A stretch of 22,439 bases of DNA from Betaproteobacteria bacterium (GTDB lineage: Bacteria > Pseudomonadota > Gammaproteobacteria > Burkholderiales > Rhodocyclaceae), in NCBI GenBank assembly GCA_028868235.1, contig JAGWUW010000006.1, positions 1 through 22,439 on the forward strand. The letters run 5' to 3'. Within the stretch, counting starts at the first letter, position 1. The number at the start of each line of letters is the position of its first letter. A program made the translations under genes and the position numbers. The notes beneath the pieces are model-generated. The model made no database searches. It was not told the origin of the DNA and was given only the letters and a program-made list of their open reading frames with translations. Positions 1-9,371 of the stretch are shown here, in pieces.

Positions 1-509
1 GCGCTGATCCGCTCGGCGCTCTGGAAGTAGCGCAGGGCATGGCGCGGGCCGATGGCGCGCAGCACGTAGGGGCTGATCGCCGACGGGATGATGCCGAACT
101 TGACCTCGGAGGTGGAGAAGGCGGCATCGTCACTGGCCACCGCCATGTCGCAGGCGGCAGTCAGGCCGGTGCCACCGCCCAGCGCGGCGCCTTGCACGCG
201 GGCGATGGTCGGTTTGCTCATGCCAGCCAGGGTGCGCAGCATGCCGGCGAACTTGCGGGCATCCTCGACATTCTGCTCATGAGTGAATTGCGAGGCGCGC
301 TTCATCCAGTTGAGGTCGGCGCCGGCCGAGAAGTGCTTGCCTCGCCCCCCGAGGATGACGACGCGGACGCTGGCGTCGGCATCAAGCTCCTTGCAGGCGG
401 CAGCCAACTCGGCAATCAGTTGTTCGTCGAAGGCGTTGAAGACGGCCGGGCGGTTCATCCAGATGGTGGCGACTTTGCCGGCCCGTTCGATTTCCAGGGT
501 CTGATACAT
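1..509 (-). CDS. Enoyl-CoA hydratase/isomerase family protein, methylglutaconyl-CoA hydratase-like (3' end off window)
   Basis: The reading frame starts at ATG 509 and stays open for 169 codons to the window edge, so the C-terminus is missing. It begins MYQTLEIERAGKVATIWMNRP and has the crotonase oxyanion-hole segment SAGADLNWMK (residues 61-70). The GGGTGL stretch has Gly115 where canonical crotonases carry the first catalytic Glu. Glu135, in SEVKFGIIP, matches the second. This pattern and the ISPYVLRAIG segment resemble LiuC/methylglutaconyl-CoA hydratase-type members. A GAGG ribosome site lies just upstream, and the start is 8 bp past the paaF stop, so it is the last visible gene of the paa operon. 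Its substrate is not certain. It could be an extra hydratase of phenylacetate beta-oxidation, or the first gene of a leucine/acyclic-terpene-type module to the left. The family call is firm and the subfamily is inferred. Confidence 0.85.
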   Translation of the reverse strand, partial: MYQTLEIERAGKVATIWMNRPAVFNAFDEQLIAELAAACKELDADASVRVVILGGRGKHFSAGADLNWMKRASQFTHEQNVEDARKFAGMLRTLAGMSKPTIARVQGAALGGGTGLTAACDMAVASDDAAFSTSEVKFGIIPSAISPYVLRAIGPRHALRYFQSAERIS

Positions 510-517
510 GGCGCGCC

Positions 518-1291
518 TCAGCGATTCTTGAAAGCCGGTTTGCGCTTCTCGGCGAAGGCGGCCATGCCTTCCTTCTGGTCCTCCAGCGCAAAAGCGGAAT
601 GGAAAACGCGGCGCTCGAAAATCAAGCCTTCGTTGAGGCTGGATTCGAAAGCCCGATTGACCGACTCCTTGATCATCATGACCACCGGCAGCGAGAAACC
701 GGCAATGGTCTGCGCAGCCTTCAAGGTTTCCTCCAGCAACTGATCGGCCGGGATAACGCGGGCGACCAGGCCGGACTTCTCGGCTTCAGTCGCATCCATC
801 ATGCGTGCGGTCAGGCACAGGTCCATCGCCTTGGCCTTGCCGACGGCGCGCGGCAGGCGTTGCGTGCCACCGGCCCCTGGCAGGGTGCCAAGCTTGATTT
901 CCGGCTGGCCGAACTTGGCCGTATCGGCGGCATAGATCATGTCGCACATCATCGCCATTTCACAGCCACCGCCGAGGGCGAAACCAGCTACGGCGGCGAT
1001 TACCGGCTTCCTGGCCGTCTTGATGCGCTCCCAGTTGCGGGTGATGAAATCGGTCTTGTAGGCATGCATGTAGTCAAAATCCTTCATGAAGCCGATATCG
1101 GCGCCAGCGGCGAAGGCCTTCTCGTTGCCGGTGATGACGATGCAGCCGATGTTCTCGTCGGCTTCGAAGGTATCGATGGCGGTACCGATGCCGTCGACGA
1201 CATCGTTGTTCAGGGCGTTCATCGCTTCCGGGCGGTTGATGCGGATCAGGCCGACCTTGCCGACGATCTCGCTGAGTACGACTTGGGACAT
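518..1291 (-). CDS. paaF: 2,3-dehydroadipyl-CoA hydratase PaaF (enoyl-CoA hydratase)
   Basis: This 257-residue crotonase should hydrate 2,3-dehydroadipyl-CoA to 3-hydroxyadipyl-CoA in the lower phenylacetate pathway, in the cytoplasm. Both catalytic glutamates are present: Glu111 in [11 protein letters not shown] and Glu131 in [15 protein letters not shown]. That marks a true hydratase, unlike the isomerase PaaG elsewhere in this operon. The start chosen is ATG 1291 ([10 protein letters not shown]), which has a GGAGA ribosome site 6-7 bp upstream. An in-frame start at 1342 would lengthen it by 17 residues, but these would fall inside a terminator-like hairpin and look non-homologous. Unlike most genes of the operon it is separated from its upstream neighbour, paaE, by 72 bp. 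Length fits PaaF (about 255). A general short-chain enoyl-CoA hydratase is the only real alternative. Confidence 0.85.
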   Translation of the reverse strand: MSQVVLSEIVGKVGLIRINRPEAMNALNNDVVDGIGTAIDTFEADENIGCIVITGNEKAFAAGADIGFMKDFDYMHAYKTDFITRNWERIKTARKPVIAAVAGFALGGGCEMAMMCDMIYAADTAKFGQPEIKLGTLPGAGGTQRLPRAVGKAKAMDLCLTARMMDATEAEKSGLVARVIPADQLLEETLKAAQTIAGFSLPVVMMIKESVNRAFESSLNEGLIFERRVFHSAFALEDQKEGMAAFAEKRKPAFKNR

Positions 1292-1302
1292 GGATGTCTC
1301 CG

Positions 1303-1339
1303 AAAAAATGGCCGCCCCCGAGGGGACTTGAAGGCGGCC
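1303..1339 (-). terminator. Intrinsic-terminator-like hairpin between paaE and paaF
   Basis: Read on the minus strand, a perfect 7-bp stem GGCCGCC-N16-GGCGGCC (1339-1333 with 1316-1310) is followed by an A and six T residues (1308-1303). The loop can form its own small stem, CCC-TC-GGG. It lies in the 72-bp gap after paaE and directly upstream of the paaF ribosome site. The shape is that of a Rho-independent terminator, so it probably attenuates rather than ends the operon. Confidence 0.7.
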
Positions 1340-1363
1340 CAAGTGCAGTTGAAGGATGGGCGA

Positions 1364-2461
1364 TCAGCGTTCGTCGAAGCTAACCGTCAGGTTCTTGGTC
1401 GTGGCGCGGGCCTGGCAGCTGAGAACGAACCCCTGCCTGACCTCGTCGGCTTCCAGCGTGAAGTTCTTGTCCATCACCACCTCACCGCACAGTATCTTGG
1501 CGCGACAGGTGCAGCACACGCCGGCCTTGCACGAGAACGGCAGATCGAGGCCGGCATCGAGCGCGGCGTCGAGCACGTGTTCGTCGGCGCCGATGTATAA
1601 CTCGTGCTCCTTGCCGTCGAGCACGATGGTCAGCGCGATGTCTTTAGCAGCAGCTTGTTTTTGTGGGGCAGCGTCGGTATCGGCTTGAATCTTGGCCGCC
1701 TGCGCGGGGCCACTGGTGAAGCGCTCGGTGTGCACACGGTTTTCGGGCACGCCGGCTGCGATCAGGGCCTGTTCGGTCGCATCGATCATGGCTTCCGGAC
1801 CGCAGATGAACACTTCGTCCATGCTAGCTACCGGCAACAGGGTGTCGATGATGGCCTGCACCTTGGCACCATCGATGCGCCCCTGCAGCAGATCGACCTC
1901 CTGCGCCTGGCGGGACAGGATGTGGATCAGGGTCAGGCGATCGGGGTAGCGGTCCTTCAGGTCTTGCAGGGCTTCATTGAACATCACGCTGGACATCCTG
2001 CGGTTGCCGTAGACCAATGTGAATTTGGATTCCGGTTGCTCCTCCAGCGTGCTGGCGGCGATGGACAGGATGGGCGTAATACCCGAGCCGGCAGCAAACC
2101 CTACGCGATGAATGGCACGCGGCTTCTTGACCACGAAACGGCCATCCGGCGGCATGACCTCTAGCTTGGCGCCGGCCTTGAGAGTCTGTGCCGCCCAGTT
2201 GGAAAAGAGCCCCCCCTCGACCGGACGGATACCGATTTCCAGTTCGCCAGCCTTGGCTAGGCGGCTTTTCGGACTGCTGATCGAGTAGTTGCGGCGGACA
2301 TCCTGGCCCTCGACCATGGCACGCAGGGTCAGGAACTGGCCGGGCTGGAAGCTGAAGGTGTCGCGCTCGGCGGCGGGTATATCGAAGGTGATCGCCACCG
2401 AGCCGGCGGCTTCGGGCGTCACCCGTTTGATAGTAAGTTGGTGAAAACGGAGGGCTGACAT
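1364..2461 (-). CDS. paaE: Phenylacetyl-CoA 1,2-epoxidase reductase subunit PaaE
   Basis: This 365-residue flavoprotein passes electrons from NADPH through FAD and a 2Fe-2S centre to the diiron subunit PaaA. The FAD-binding RxYS motif is at residues 57-60 (RNYS). A GSGITP nucleotide-binding loop is at 125-130. The 2Fe-2S cysteines are C-terminal: Cys311, Cys316, Cys319 and Cys349 (CKAGVCCTC, then LSC). This reductase-first, ferredoxin-last order is typical of PaaE. An Ala/Gln/Asp-rich linker at about 252-272 joins the two halves. The ATG at 2461 has GGAG upstream and lies 21 bp past paaD. The length agrees with known PaaE (about 356). Confidence 0.95.
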   Translation of the reverse strand: MSALRFHQLTIKRVTPEAAGSVAITFDIPAAERDTFSFQPGQFLTLRAMVEGQDVRRNYSISSPKSRLAKAGELEIGIRPVEGGLFSNWAAQTLKAGAKLEVMPPDGRFVVKKPRAIHRVGFAAGSGITPILSIAASTLEEQPESKFTLVYGNRRMSSVMFNEALQDLKDRYPDRLTLIHILSRQAQEVDLLQGRIDGAKVQAIIDTLLPVASMDEVFICGPEAMIDATEQALIAAGVPENRVHTERFTSGPAQAAKIQADTDAAPQKQAAAKDIALTIVLDGKEHELYIGADEHVLDAALDAGLDLPFSCKAGVCCTCRAKILCGEVVMDKNFTLEADEVRQGFVLSCQARATTKNLTVSFDER

Positions 2462-2482
2462 GGCTGGGGCTCCGAGATATTT

Positions 2483-2986
2483 TTAGTATGGTTTGAAGTA
2501 GTCGAACGGTTCCTGGCAATCGCGGCACTTGTACAGTGCCTTGCAGGCCGTTGACCCGAAATGCGAGGATTCGACCGTGTGAGCTGAGCCGCAATGCGGA
2601 CAGGGTACGATTTCATCCTTGGGTGGTTTGCTGATGAAGTTAACGACCTTGCTACCGGCCGGGGTCTGATGCGGAGGTGCGATGCCATAGGCACGCAGCT
2701 TTTCCTTGCCGGCGTCGGTCATCCAGTCGGTGGTCCACGCCGGTGACAGCCGCGTCATGACGCGGGCCGAAATACCCGCGCGCTGCAATGTGGCGCGCAC
2801 ATCCTCCTCGATTTGGCTCATTGCCGGACAACCGCTGTAAGTGGGTGTAATGACCACCTCCAGGCTGCCGTCCGGTGCCGAATGGACGTCACGCAGGATG
2901 CCGAGTTCGCGCAGGGAAATGACTGGAATTTCCGGGTCGTTCAACTCCTCCAACGCAGCCCAGACGGCCTCGACGCTCGTGTTCAT
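2483..2986 (-). CDS. paaD: Phenylacetyl-CoA epoxidase maturation protein PaaD
   Basis: A 167-residue member of the MIP18/DUF59 iron-sulfur assembly family, needed in known paa systems for an active epoxidase and presumed to help mature its metal centres. The DUF59 region covers about residues 5-85 and includes the conserved YSGCPAM segment (Cys53). The C-terminus is a zinc-ribbon-like tail with CPHC (129-132), Cys148 and CRDC (154-157), diagnostic for PaaD over other MIP18 proteins. It starts only 3 bp after paaC, with no strong ribosome site of its own, so translation is probably coupled. Precise biochemistry is less settled than for the other subunits. Confidence 0.93.
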   Translation of the reverse strand: MNTSVEAVWAALEELNDPEIPVISLRELGILRDVHSAPDGSLEVVITPTYSGCPAMSQIEEDVRATLQRAGISARVMTRLSPAWTTDWMTDAGKEKLRAYGIAPPHQTPAGSKVVNFISKPPKDEIVPCPHCGSAHTVESSHFGSTACKALYKCRDCQEPFDYFKPY

Positions 2987-2989
2987 GGC

Positions 2990-3772
2990 TTACCAGACGC
3001 CATTCGGATGGGCTCGGGCAAGGCTTTGCATTTCAGCCAACAAAAAGCCGAGGTGCTCTGAATGAATCCCTTGCTTGCCCTCGGTCACGTATCCGCTGAG
3101 CGCCGGACGCTTGAGCGTAGCCTCCTCCAACGCGGCATCGACGATACTGTCCCAGTCAGCCTTCAGTGTCGTCACATCGACTCCAATGCCGGCCGCGATG
3201 GCGGCAGCCTCGGCCGGGCTGTGCGCCCAGAATTCCTGGGTGTAGGGAAACAGATGGTCGAGCGATGCCTGCACACGGGCGTGCGACTCGTCGGTACCGT
3301 CGCCGAGACGAACAAGCCAGTCACGCGAATGACGCAGGTGGTAGCGCACTTCCTTGAGCGACTTGGCGGCGATGGCCGCCAGATCGGCATTAGTCGATTT
3401 CTCCAGGGCCTCCCAGAGCAGCGCCATCAACGCGCTGTACAGGAAGTTGCGGACGATGGTCGTGCCGTAGTCGAGGCTGCTCTGCGCATAGCCGGACAGC
3501 GGGCCGTGGTGCGGCAGTTCGAGCAGCGTGTAGTTGCGGAACTCGTGCGTGTCGCGGAAGTAAGCCAGGCGGTCTTCCGTGCAGTTGCCCCCCTTGAGGC
3601 TGGCGACCAGCTGGTACAACAGGCGGGCCTGGCCAATCAGGTCGAGACTGACGTTGGACAGCGCGATGTCTTCCTCGAGGATGGGGCCGTGGCCGCACCA
3701 CTCGGCATTGCGCTGGCCGAGGACCAGGGCATTGTCGGCCAGGTGGAGCAGGTAATCGATGGCCGGCTTCAT
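2990..3772 (-). CDS. paaC: Phenylacetyl-CoA epoxidase structural subunit PaaC
   Basis: This 260-residue ferritin-fold protein pairs with PaaA in the multicomponent epoxidase and plays a structural rather than catalytic role in the family. The N-terminal LLHLADNALVLGQRNAEWCG and the ALSNVSLDLIGQARLLYQ helix are characteristic. The chosen start is ATG 3772, which shares one base with the paaB stop (TGATG), a classic coupling signal. A GTG one codon earlier (3775) is also possible. It lies between paaB and paaD in the standard paaABCDE order. Confidence 0.93.
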   Translation of the reverse strand: MKPAIDYLLHLADNALVLGQRNAEWCGHGPILEEDIALSNVSLDLIGQARLLYQLVASLKGGNCTEDRLAYFRDTHEFRNYTLLELPHHGPLSGYAQSSLDYGTTIVRNFLYSALMALLWEALEKSTNADLAAIAAKSLKEVRYHLRHSRDWLVRLGDGTDESHARVQASLDHLFPYTQEFWAHSPAEAAAIAAGIGVDVTTLKADWDSIVDAALEEATLKRPALSGYVTEGKQGIHSEHLGFLLAEMQSLARAHPNGVW

Positions 3773-4065
3773 CACATGTGCCCCACTTCGTCCGGGATTT
3801 CGTAGAAGGTCGGATGGCGGTAGATCTTGTCAGCCGCCGGGTCGAACAGTTCGCCCTTCTCGTCCGGATTGCTGGCGGTGATCGCCTTCGATTCGACGAC
3901 CCAGATGCTCACGCCTTCCTGGCGGCGGGTGTAGACGTCACGCGCCATTTCCAGTGCCTGGGCGGCATCGGCGGCGTGCAGGCTGCCGCAGTGTTTGTGT
4001 TCGAGGCCCTGCTTGCTGCGAACGAAGATTTCCCAGAGGGGCCATTCTTTGAGTGCGGTAGTCAT
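3772..4065 (-). CDS. paaB: Phenylacetyl-CoA epoxidase subunit PaaB
   Basis: A 97-residue small subunit that bridges PaaAC heterodimers in the epoxidase complex. The sequence [20 protein letters not shown] near the start, and the [18 protein letters not shown] segment, are hallmark PaaB. The start overlaps the paaA stop as ATGA, and the stop overlaps the paaC start, so paaA-B-C are translationally coupled, which suits a fixed subunit ratio. Length matches the family (about 95). Confidence 0.94.
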   Translation of the reverse strand: MTTALKEWPLWEIFVRSKQGLEHKHCGSLHAADAAQALEMARDVYTRRQEGVSIWVVESKAITASNPDEKGELFDPAADKIYRHPTFYEIPDEVGHM

Positions 4066-5069
4066 GCTGCTTCCTTCATAGCTTGTTTCTTGGCGGCATG
4101 GGCCAGCGCGGCATCACGCACCCACTGCCCTTCGTTGTGCGCCTTGACGCGGGTGGCCAGGCGTTCCTTGTTGCAGGGACCATTGCCGTTCACGGTTTCC
4201 CAGAACTCGTTCCAGTCGATCTGGCCGTAGTCGTAGTGCTGGCGCTCCTCGTTCCACTTGAGATCGGGGTCGGGCAGCGTTACGCCGAGTACCTTGGCTT
4301 GCGGCACGGTGGCGTCGACGAATTTCTGGCGCAGCTCGTCGTTGGAAACGCGCTTGATGCCCCAGCGCATGCCTTGCGCGCTGTTCGGGCTGTCGGCATC
4401 GGGCGGCCCGAACATCGCCAGGCACTTCCACCACCAGCGATTGACAGCGTCCTGGACCATGGCCTTCTGTTCGGCCGTGCCAGTCATCATGACCAGCAGG
4501 GCTTCGTAGCCCTGACGCTGGTGGAAGGATTCTTCCTTGCAGACGCGCACCATGGCGCGGGCGTAGGGGCCGTAGGAGCAGCGGCAGAGCGGCACCTGGT
4601 TCATGATCGCGGCGCCGTCGACCAGCCAGCCGATGACGCCGACGTCGGCCCAGGTCAGGGTCGGGTAATTGAAGATGGAGCTGTACTTGGCGCGGCCGCT
4701 GTGCAGGCCGTCGAGCATCTGGTCGCGGCTGGTCCCGAGCGTTTCGGCGGCGGAATAGAGGTAGAGGCCGTGGCCGCCCTCATCCTGCACCTTGGCGATC
4801 AGGATGGCCTTGCGCTTGAGGCTTGGGGCGCGGGAAATCCAGTTGCCCTCGGGCAGCATGCCGACGATTTCGCTGTGGGCGTGCTGACTGATCTGGCGGA
4901 CCAGGGTCTTGCGGTAGGCTTCCGGCATCCAGTCCTGCGGCTCGATACGGCCGTCGGCATCGATACGCGCATCGAAGGCGGCCTGCAGTGCAGGATCCTC
5001 GGTGGATGGGGCCAGTGCGACGGTCTTTGCACCGGGCGAGTCCGGCACATTGAATGACTGGGTATACAT
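4062..5069 (-). CDS. paaA: Phenylacetyl-CoA 1,2-epoxidase catalytic diiron subunit PaaA
   Basis: This 335-residue subunit carries the diiron site that inserts one O2 atom into the ring of phenylacetyl-CoA. Ligand motifs are visible: Glu67 in the HSEIVG helix, Glu97-x-x-His100 (DEGGH), a probable acidic ligand at Asp151 (WLVDGAAI), and Glu180-x-x-His183 (EESFH). The ATG at 5069 (MYTQSFNV) is preceded by GGAG at good spacing. A longer in-frame start at 5123 would add 18 unrelated residues, so it was not used. It is the first of the tightly packed paaABCDE genes and is preceded by a 95-bp gap after the binding-protein gene. Confidence 0.96.
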   Translation of the reverse strand: MYTQSFNVPDSPGAKTVALAPSTEDPALQAAFDARIDADGRIEPQDWMPEAYRKTLVRQISQHAHSEIVGMLPEGNWISRAPSLKRKAILIAKVQDEGGHGLYLYSAAETLGTSRDQMLDGLHSGRAKYSSIFNYPTLTWADVGVIGWLVDGAAIMNQVPLCRCSYGPYARAMVRVCKEESFHQRQGYEALLVMMTGTAEQKAMVQDAVNRWWWKCLAMFGPPDADSPNSAQGMRWGIKRVSNDELRQKFVDATVPQAKVLGVTLPDPDLKWNEERQHYDYGQIDWNEFWETVNGNGPCNKERLATRVKAHNEGQWVRDAALAHAAKKQAMKEAA

Positions 5070-5103
5070 GGTGTTCTCCGTAGGGTTGGAGGGGGAGGCC
5101 GGG

Positions 5104-5121
5104 GCGGATCTAAGCGTCCGC
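5104..5121 (-). other. Small stem-loop in the paaA leader
   Basis: The 95-bp gap between the binding-protein gene and paaA contains an inverted repeat GCGGA-N8-TCCGC. There is no T-run after it on the coding strand, so it is not an obvious terminator. It could mark an mRNA processing or stability site that separates expression of the abundant epoxidase genes from the upstream genes. No clear promoter was seen in the gap. Confidence 0.3.
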
Positions 5122-5164
5122 ACTCCGACCGGTTTAGGGGTGATTTGGGTGTTGTCCCGGCGGC

Positions 5165-6310
5165 TTACTTAACCAGGGACCAGTCGCCGTTTTTGATCTC
5201 CAGCATGCGGAACGCCGAGAGGTCGAGACCCATGTGGTCGGTAGGCGACATATTTACGATGCCGCCGGTGCCGACATAGCCCTTGGTCGCTTCGATGGCA
5301 TCGCGCACCTTGGCCTTGTCGGTACCGCCAGCCCGCTTGATGGCATCGACCGCGATCATCAGGCCATCGTAGGCGTGGCCACCAAAGGTCGACACGTCGG
5401 TCTTCCACTTCTCGGTGAAAGCCTTGGTGTAGCCGGTGACGACTGGCTTCTGCGGATCTTTGGCATCAAGTTTGTCGGCAACCAGCAAGGCGGCTGCCGG
5501 CAGGCGGACACCTTCCGCTGCCGAGCCGGCCAGCTTGATAAACTCCTCAGAGGCAACGCCGTGCGCATGGTAAAGCGGTAGGGCAATACCGAGCTGCTTG
5601 TAGTTCTTGGTGGCGATGGCCGGTCCCTGGCCAAGACCGAAGATGAACACGGCCTGGACTCCCGGTGTGCTCTTGATCTTGGTCAGCTGCGGGCTCATGT
5701 CGGTGTCCTTCGGCCCGTAGGTTTCATTGGCCACCAGCGTGATGCCATATTTGCTGGCAACGCCTTCGGTTTCCTTCTTGCCGGACTGTCCGAAACCGGA
5801 AGTCTCGGAGAGCAACGCTACCTTGCTGATGCCACGCTTCCTCATGTCTTCAAAGACCTTCTCAGCCGCCATGCGGTCGGTATGCGGGGTCTTGAAGACA
5901 AATTTCTTGACCGGCTCGACAATGACCACGGCACCGGCCAGCGAAATGAACGGGATACCTGCCCGCTCAACCAGCGGGGCAGCCGACATGGTGGCGCCGG
6001 TGGTGGTGCCGCCGACTAGGATATCGACCTTGTCGTCGTCGATCAGACGCTTGGTGAAACCATTGGCCTTGCCGGCATCGCTACCGTCGTCATAATGGAC
6101 GAGTTCGAGCTGACGACCGAGAACGCCACCCTTCTTGTTGATGTCCTCGACGTATTGTTGCAGCGTCTTCAGTTCCGGATCACCGAGAAAAGCCGCCGGA
6201 CCGGTCACCGAGAGTACCGATCCGATCTTGATCGGATCGGCAGCGAAGGCACTGAATGCGCCAAGTACCAGAGCGGCGCCGGCGACGAGTTTTTTCATGC
6301 TGTGCATCAT
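5165..6310 (-). CDS. Periplasmic substrate-binding protein of a branched-chain amino acid/aromatic-type ABC importer
   Basis: A 381-residue LivK-type (periplasmic binding protein type 1) receptor. The N-terminus [19 protein letters not shown] is a Sec signal peptide with probable cleavage at AFA-AD around residues 23-24. The mature protein opens [20 protein letters not shown], typical of the family, and keeps the VGGTTTG and FGGHAYDG segments. The first ATG (6310) has a strong GGAGGAG site upstream. It sits between paaJ and paaA with no permease or ATPase genes beside it. The matching livHMGF genes are on the opposite strand beyond the divergent promoter, so the two are likely one transporter. 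Ligand specificity cannot be read from sequence. Phenylacetate or a related aromatic acid is inferred from context only. Confidence 0.9.
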   Translation of the reverse strand: MMHSMKKLVAGAALVLGAFSAFAADPIKIGSVLSVTGPAAFLGDPELKTLQQYVEDINKKGGVLGRQLELVHYDDGSDAGKANGFTKRLIDDDKVDILVGGTTTGATMSAAPLVERAGIPFISLAGAVVIVEPVKKFVFKTPHTDRMAAEKVFEDMRKRGISKVALLSETSGFGQSGKKETEGVASKYGITLVANETYGPKDTDMSPQLTKIKSTPGVQAVFIFGLGQGPAIATKNYKQLGIALPLYHAHGVASEEFIKLAGSAAEGVRLPAAALLVADKLDAKDPQKPVVTGYTKAFTEKWKTDVSTFGGHAYDGLMIAVDAIKRAGGTDKAKVRDAIEATKGYVGTGGIVNMSPTDHMGLDLSAFRMLEIKNGDWSLVK

Positions 6311-6337
6311 GGGTTTGTCTCCTCCGTTGGAATAATG

Positions 6338-7543
6338 TCAAACACGCTCGATCACCATGGCGATGCCCTGCCCCACCCCGATGCACATGGTGCACAGAGC
6401 GTAGCGGCCGCCACGGCGTTTGAGTTCGTAAGCAGCGGTCGTCACCAGGCGGGCGCCACTCATGCCGAGCGGGTGGCCCATAGCGATCGCGCCGCCGTTC
6501 GGATTGACGCGTACATCGTCGTCGGCCAGGCCGAGCTCGCGCATCACTGCAAGGCCCTGCGCGGCGAAGGCTTCGTTCAGCTCGATGACGTCCATCTGGG
6601 CCAGCGTCAGGCCGGTCTGGGCCAGCACCTTGCGGCTGGCCGGCGCCGGACCGATGCCCATAATGCGCGGCGGCACGCCGGCGGTCGCCATGCCGACGAC
6701 GCGGGCCAGCGGCTTCAGACCGTACTGGCCGACGGCAGCCTCGGAAGCCAGCAGCAGCGCGCAAGCGCCGTCATTGACGCCGGAGGCGTTGCCGGCCGTG
6801 ACCGATAGCTCGGGGCCGTTAACACCCTTGAGCTTGGCCAGCATCTCCAGCGTTGTTTCCGGACGCGGGTGTTCGTCGGTATCAACGACCTTCGGATCAC
6901 CCTTCTTCTGAGGAATGATCACCGGCACCAGTTCGTCGGCAAATCGGCCGGCAGCATGGGCGGCGGCCCAGCGCTGCTGCGAACGCAACGCGAAGGCATC
7001 CTGGTCGGCGCGACTGACGTTGAAATCGGCGGCGACGTTGTCGGCCGTCTGCGGCATCGAATGGGTTTCATACAGCTTCTTCATCATTGGGTTGATGAAG
7101 CGCCAGCCGATGGTGGTGTCGAAGATTGCGGCCTGGCGGGAGAAGGCAGATTCCGCCTTGCCCATCACGAACGGGGCGCGCGACATGCTCTCGACACCGC
7201 CGGCAATCATCAGCCCGGTTTCACCGGACTTGATGGAACGGGCGGCGAGACCGACCGCATCCATGCCGGAACCGCACAGGCGGTTAACGGTGGTGCCCGG
7301 CACCTCGATGGGCAGACCGGCCAGCAGACCGGACATGCGGGCGACGTTGCGATTGTCTTCGCCGGCTTGGTTGGCGCAGCCGTAGATGATGTCGTCGACG
7401 GCCGTCCAGTCGACCTGCGGGTTGCGCTCCATCAGCGCCTTGAGCGGTACGGCGCCGAGGTCGTCGGCGCGTACGCCGCTCAGGGCACCGCCGTAGCGGC
7501 CGATCGGTGTGCGGATGGCGTCACAAATAAAGGCTTGGGTCAT
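6338..7543 (-). CDS. paaJ: 3-oxoadipyl-CoA/3-oxo-5,6-dehydrosuberyl-CoA thiolase PaaJ
   Basis: A 401-residue thiolase that cleaves the 3-oxoacyl-CoA intermediates of the pathway to release acetyl-CoA and succinyl-CoA. The nucleophile is Cys90 in [12 protein letters not shown]. The family signatures [20 protein letters not shown] and [10 protein letters not shown] near the C-terminus supply the catalytic His and second Cys. ATG 7543 ([19 protein letters not shown]) follows GAGGA and lies 10 bp after the paaK stop. An upstream in-frame start at 7624 would overlap paaK and add 27 non-thiolase residues. The length matches PaaJ/PcaF (about 400). PcaF-like beta-ketoadipyl-CoA thiolase is the same activity, so context selects the paaJ name. 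Confidence 0.93.
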   Translation of the reverse strand: MTQAFICDAIRTPIGRYGGALSGVRADDLGAVPLKALMERNPQVDWTAVDDIIYGCANQAGEDNRNVARMSGLLAGLPIEVPGTTVNRLCGSGMDAVGLAARSIKSGETGLMIAGGVESMSRAPFVMGKAESAFSRQAAIFDTTIGWRFINPMMKKLYETHSMPQTADNVAADFNVSRADQDAFALRSQQRWAAAHAAGRFADELVPVIIPQKKGDPKVVDTDEHPRPETTLEMLAKLKGVNGPELSVTAGNASGVNDGACALLLASEAAVGQYGLKPLARVVGMATAGVPPRIMGIGPAPASRKVLAQTGLTLAQMDVIELNEAFAAQGLAVMRELGLADDDVRVNPNGGAIAMGHPLGMSGARLVTTAAYELKRRGGRYALCTMCIGVGQGIAMVIERV

Positions 7544-7553
7544 CGTTTTATCC

Positions 7554-8879
<1,326 letters not shown>

Positions 8880-8906
8880 GTTTATCTCCTCTGTTGTCGG
8901 GCCGGT

Positions 8907-9371
8907 TCAGACGGCCTGTTCCAGTCCGGCGATCACTTCGCCGTTGATGCGATAGCTTTTGCCCCGGAAGAGGGCGATAGTCTTGCCACCCGCAGTACGC
9001 ACGGTAATGTCATAGACACCGGTACGCCCCGCCGCCGATTGCTCGATGGCTTCAGCTTCCAGAATGTCGCCCTCCTTGGCCGGTGCCAGGAAATCGATGT
9101 GACAGGCCGAAGCCACCGTATTCTTGTTATAGCTGTTGCAGGCATAAGCGAAAGCGGTATCGGCCAGGCTGAAGATCATGCCGCCATGGCAGATATGATG
9201 GCCATTGACCATGTCGCTACGCACCGTCATGGCCAACAGTGAGGCACCCGGCTGGACGCGAACGATACGAATGCCCAGCGCTTGGGCAGCCCGGTCGCGC
9301 GAGTACATCGCCTCGGCCGTAGCATCAGCCAAGGCTTGCGCCTCGGCCGGGGAGAGCTTGTGTTCAGTCAT
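8907..9371 (-). CDS. paaI: Hydroxyphenylacetyl-CoA/acyl-CoA thioesterase PaaI
   Basis: A 154-residue hot-dog-fold thioesterase that hydrolyses dead-end or stalled CoA esters of the pathway and so frees CoA. The diagnostic stretch CHGGMIFSLADTAFAYACN (residues 61-79) includes HGG and the catalytic-position Asp71. The ATG at 9371 overlaps the paaH end by 8 bp and follows an AAGGAA site, implying coupled translation. Length is slightly more than typical PaaI (about 140) because of a charged N-terminal helix. Confidence 0.93.
   Translation of the reverse strand: MTEHKLSPAEAQALADATAEAMYSRDRAAQALGIRIVRVQPGASLLAMTVRSDMVNGHHICHGGMIFSLADTAFAYACNSYNKNTVASACHIDFLAPAKEGDILEAEAIEQSAAGRTGVYDITVRTAGGKTIALFRGKSYRINGEVIAGLEQAV

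Noticed and set aside
5128..5133. ACCGGT core within CCGACCGGTTT upstream of paaA as a possible TetR-type PaaR operator
   Set aside because: Only the central 6 bp are symmetric. The rest of the expected longer palindrome is missing, so it was not called.
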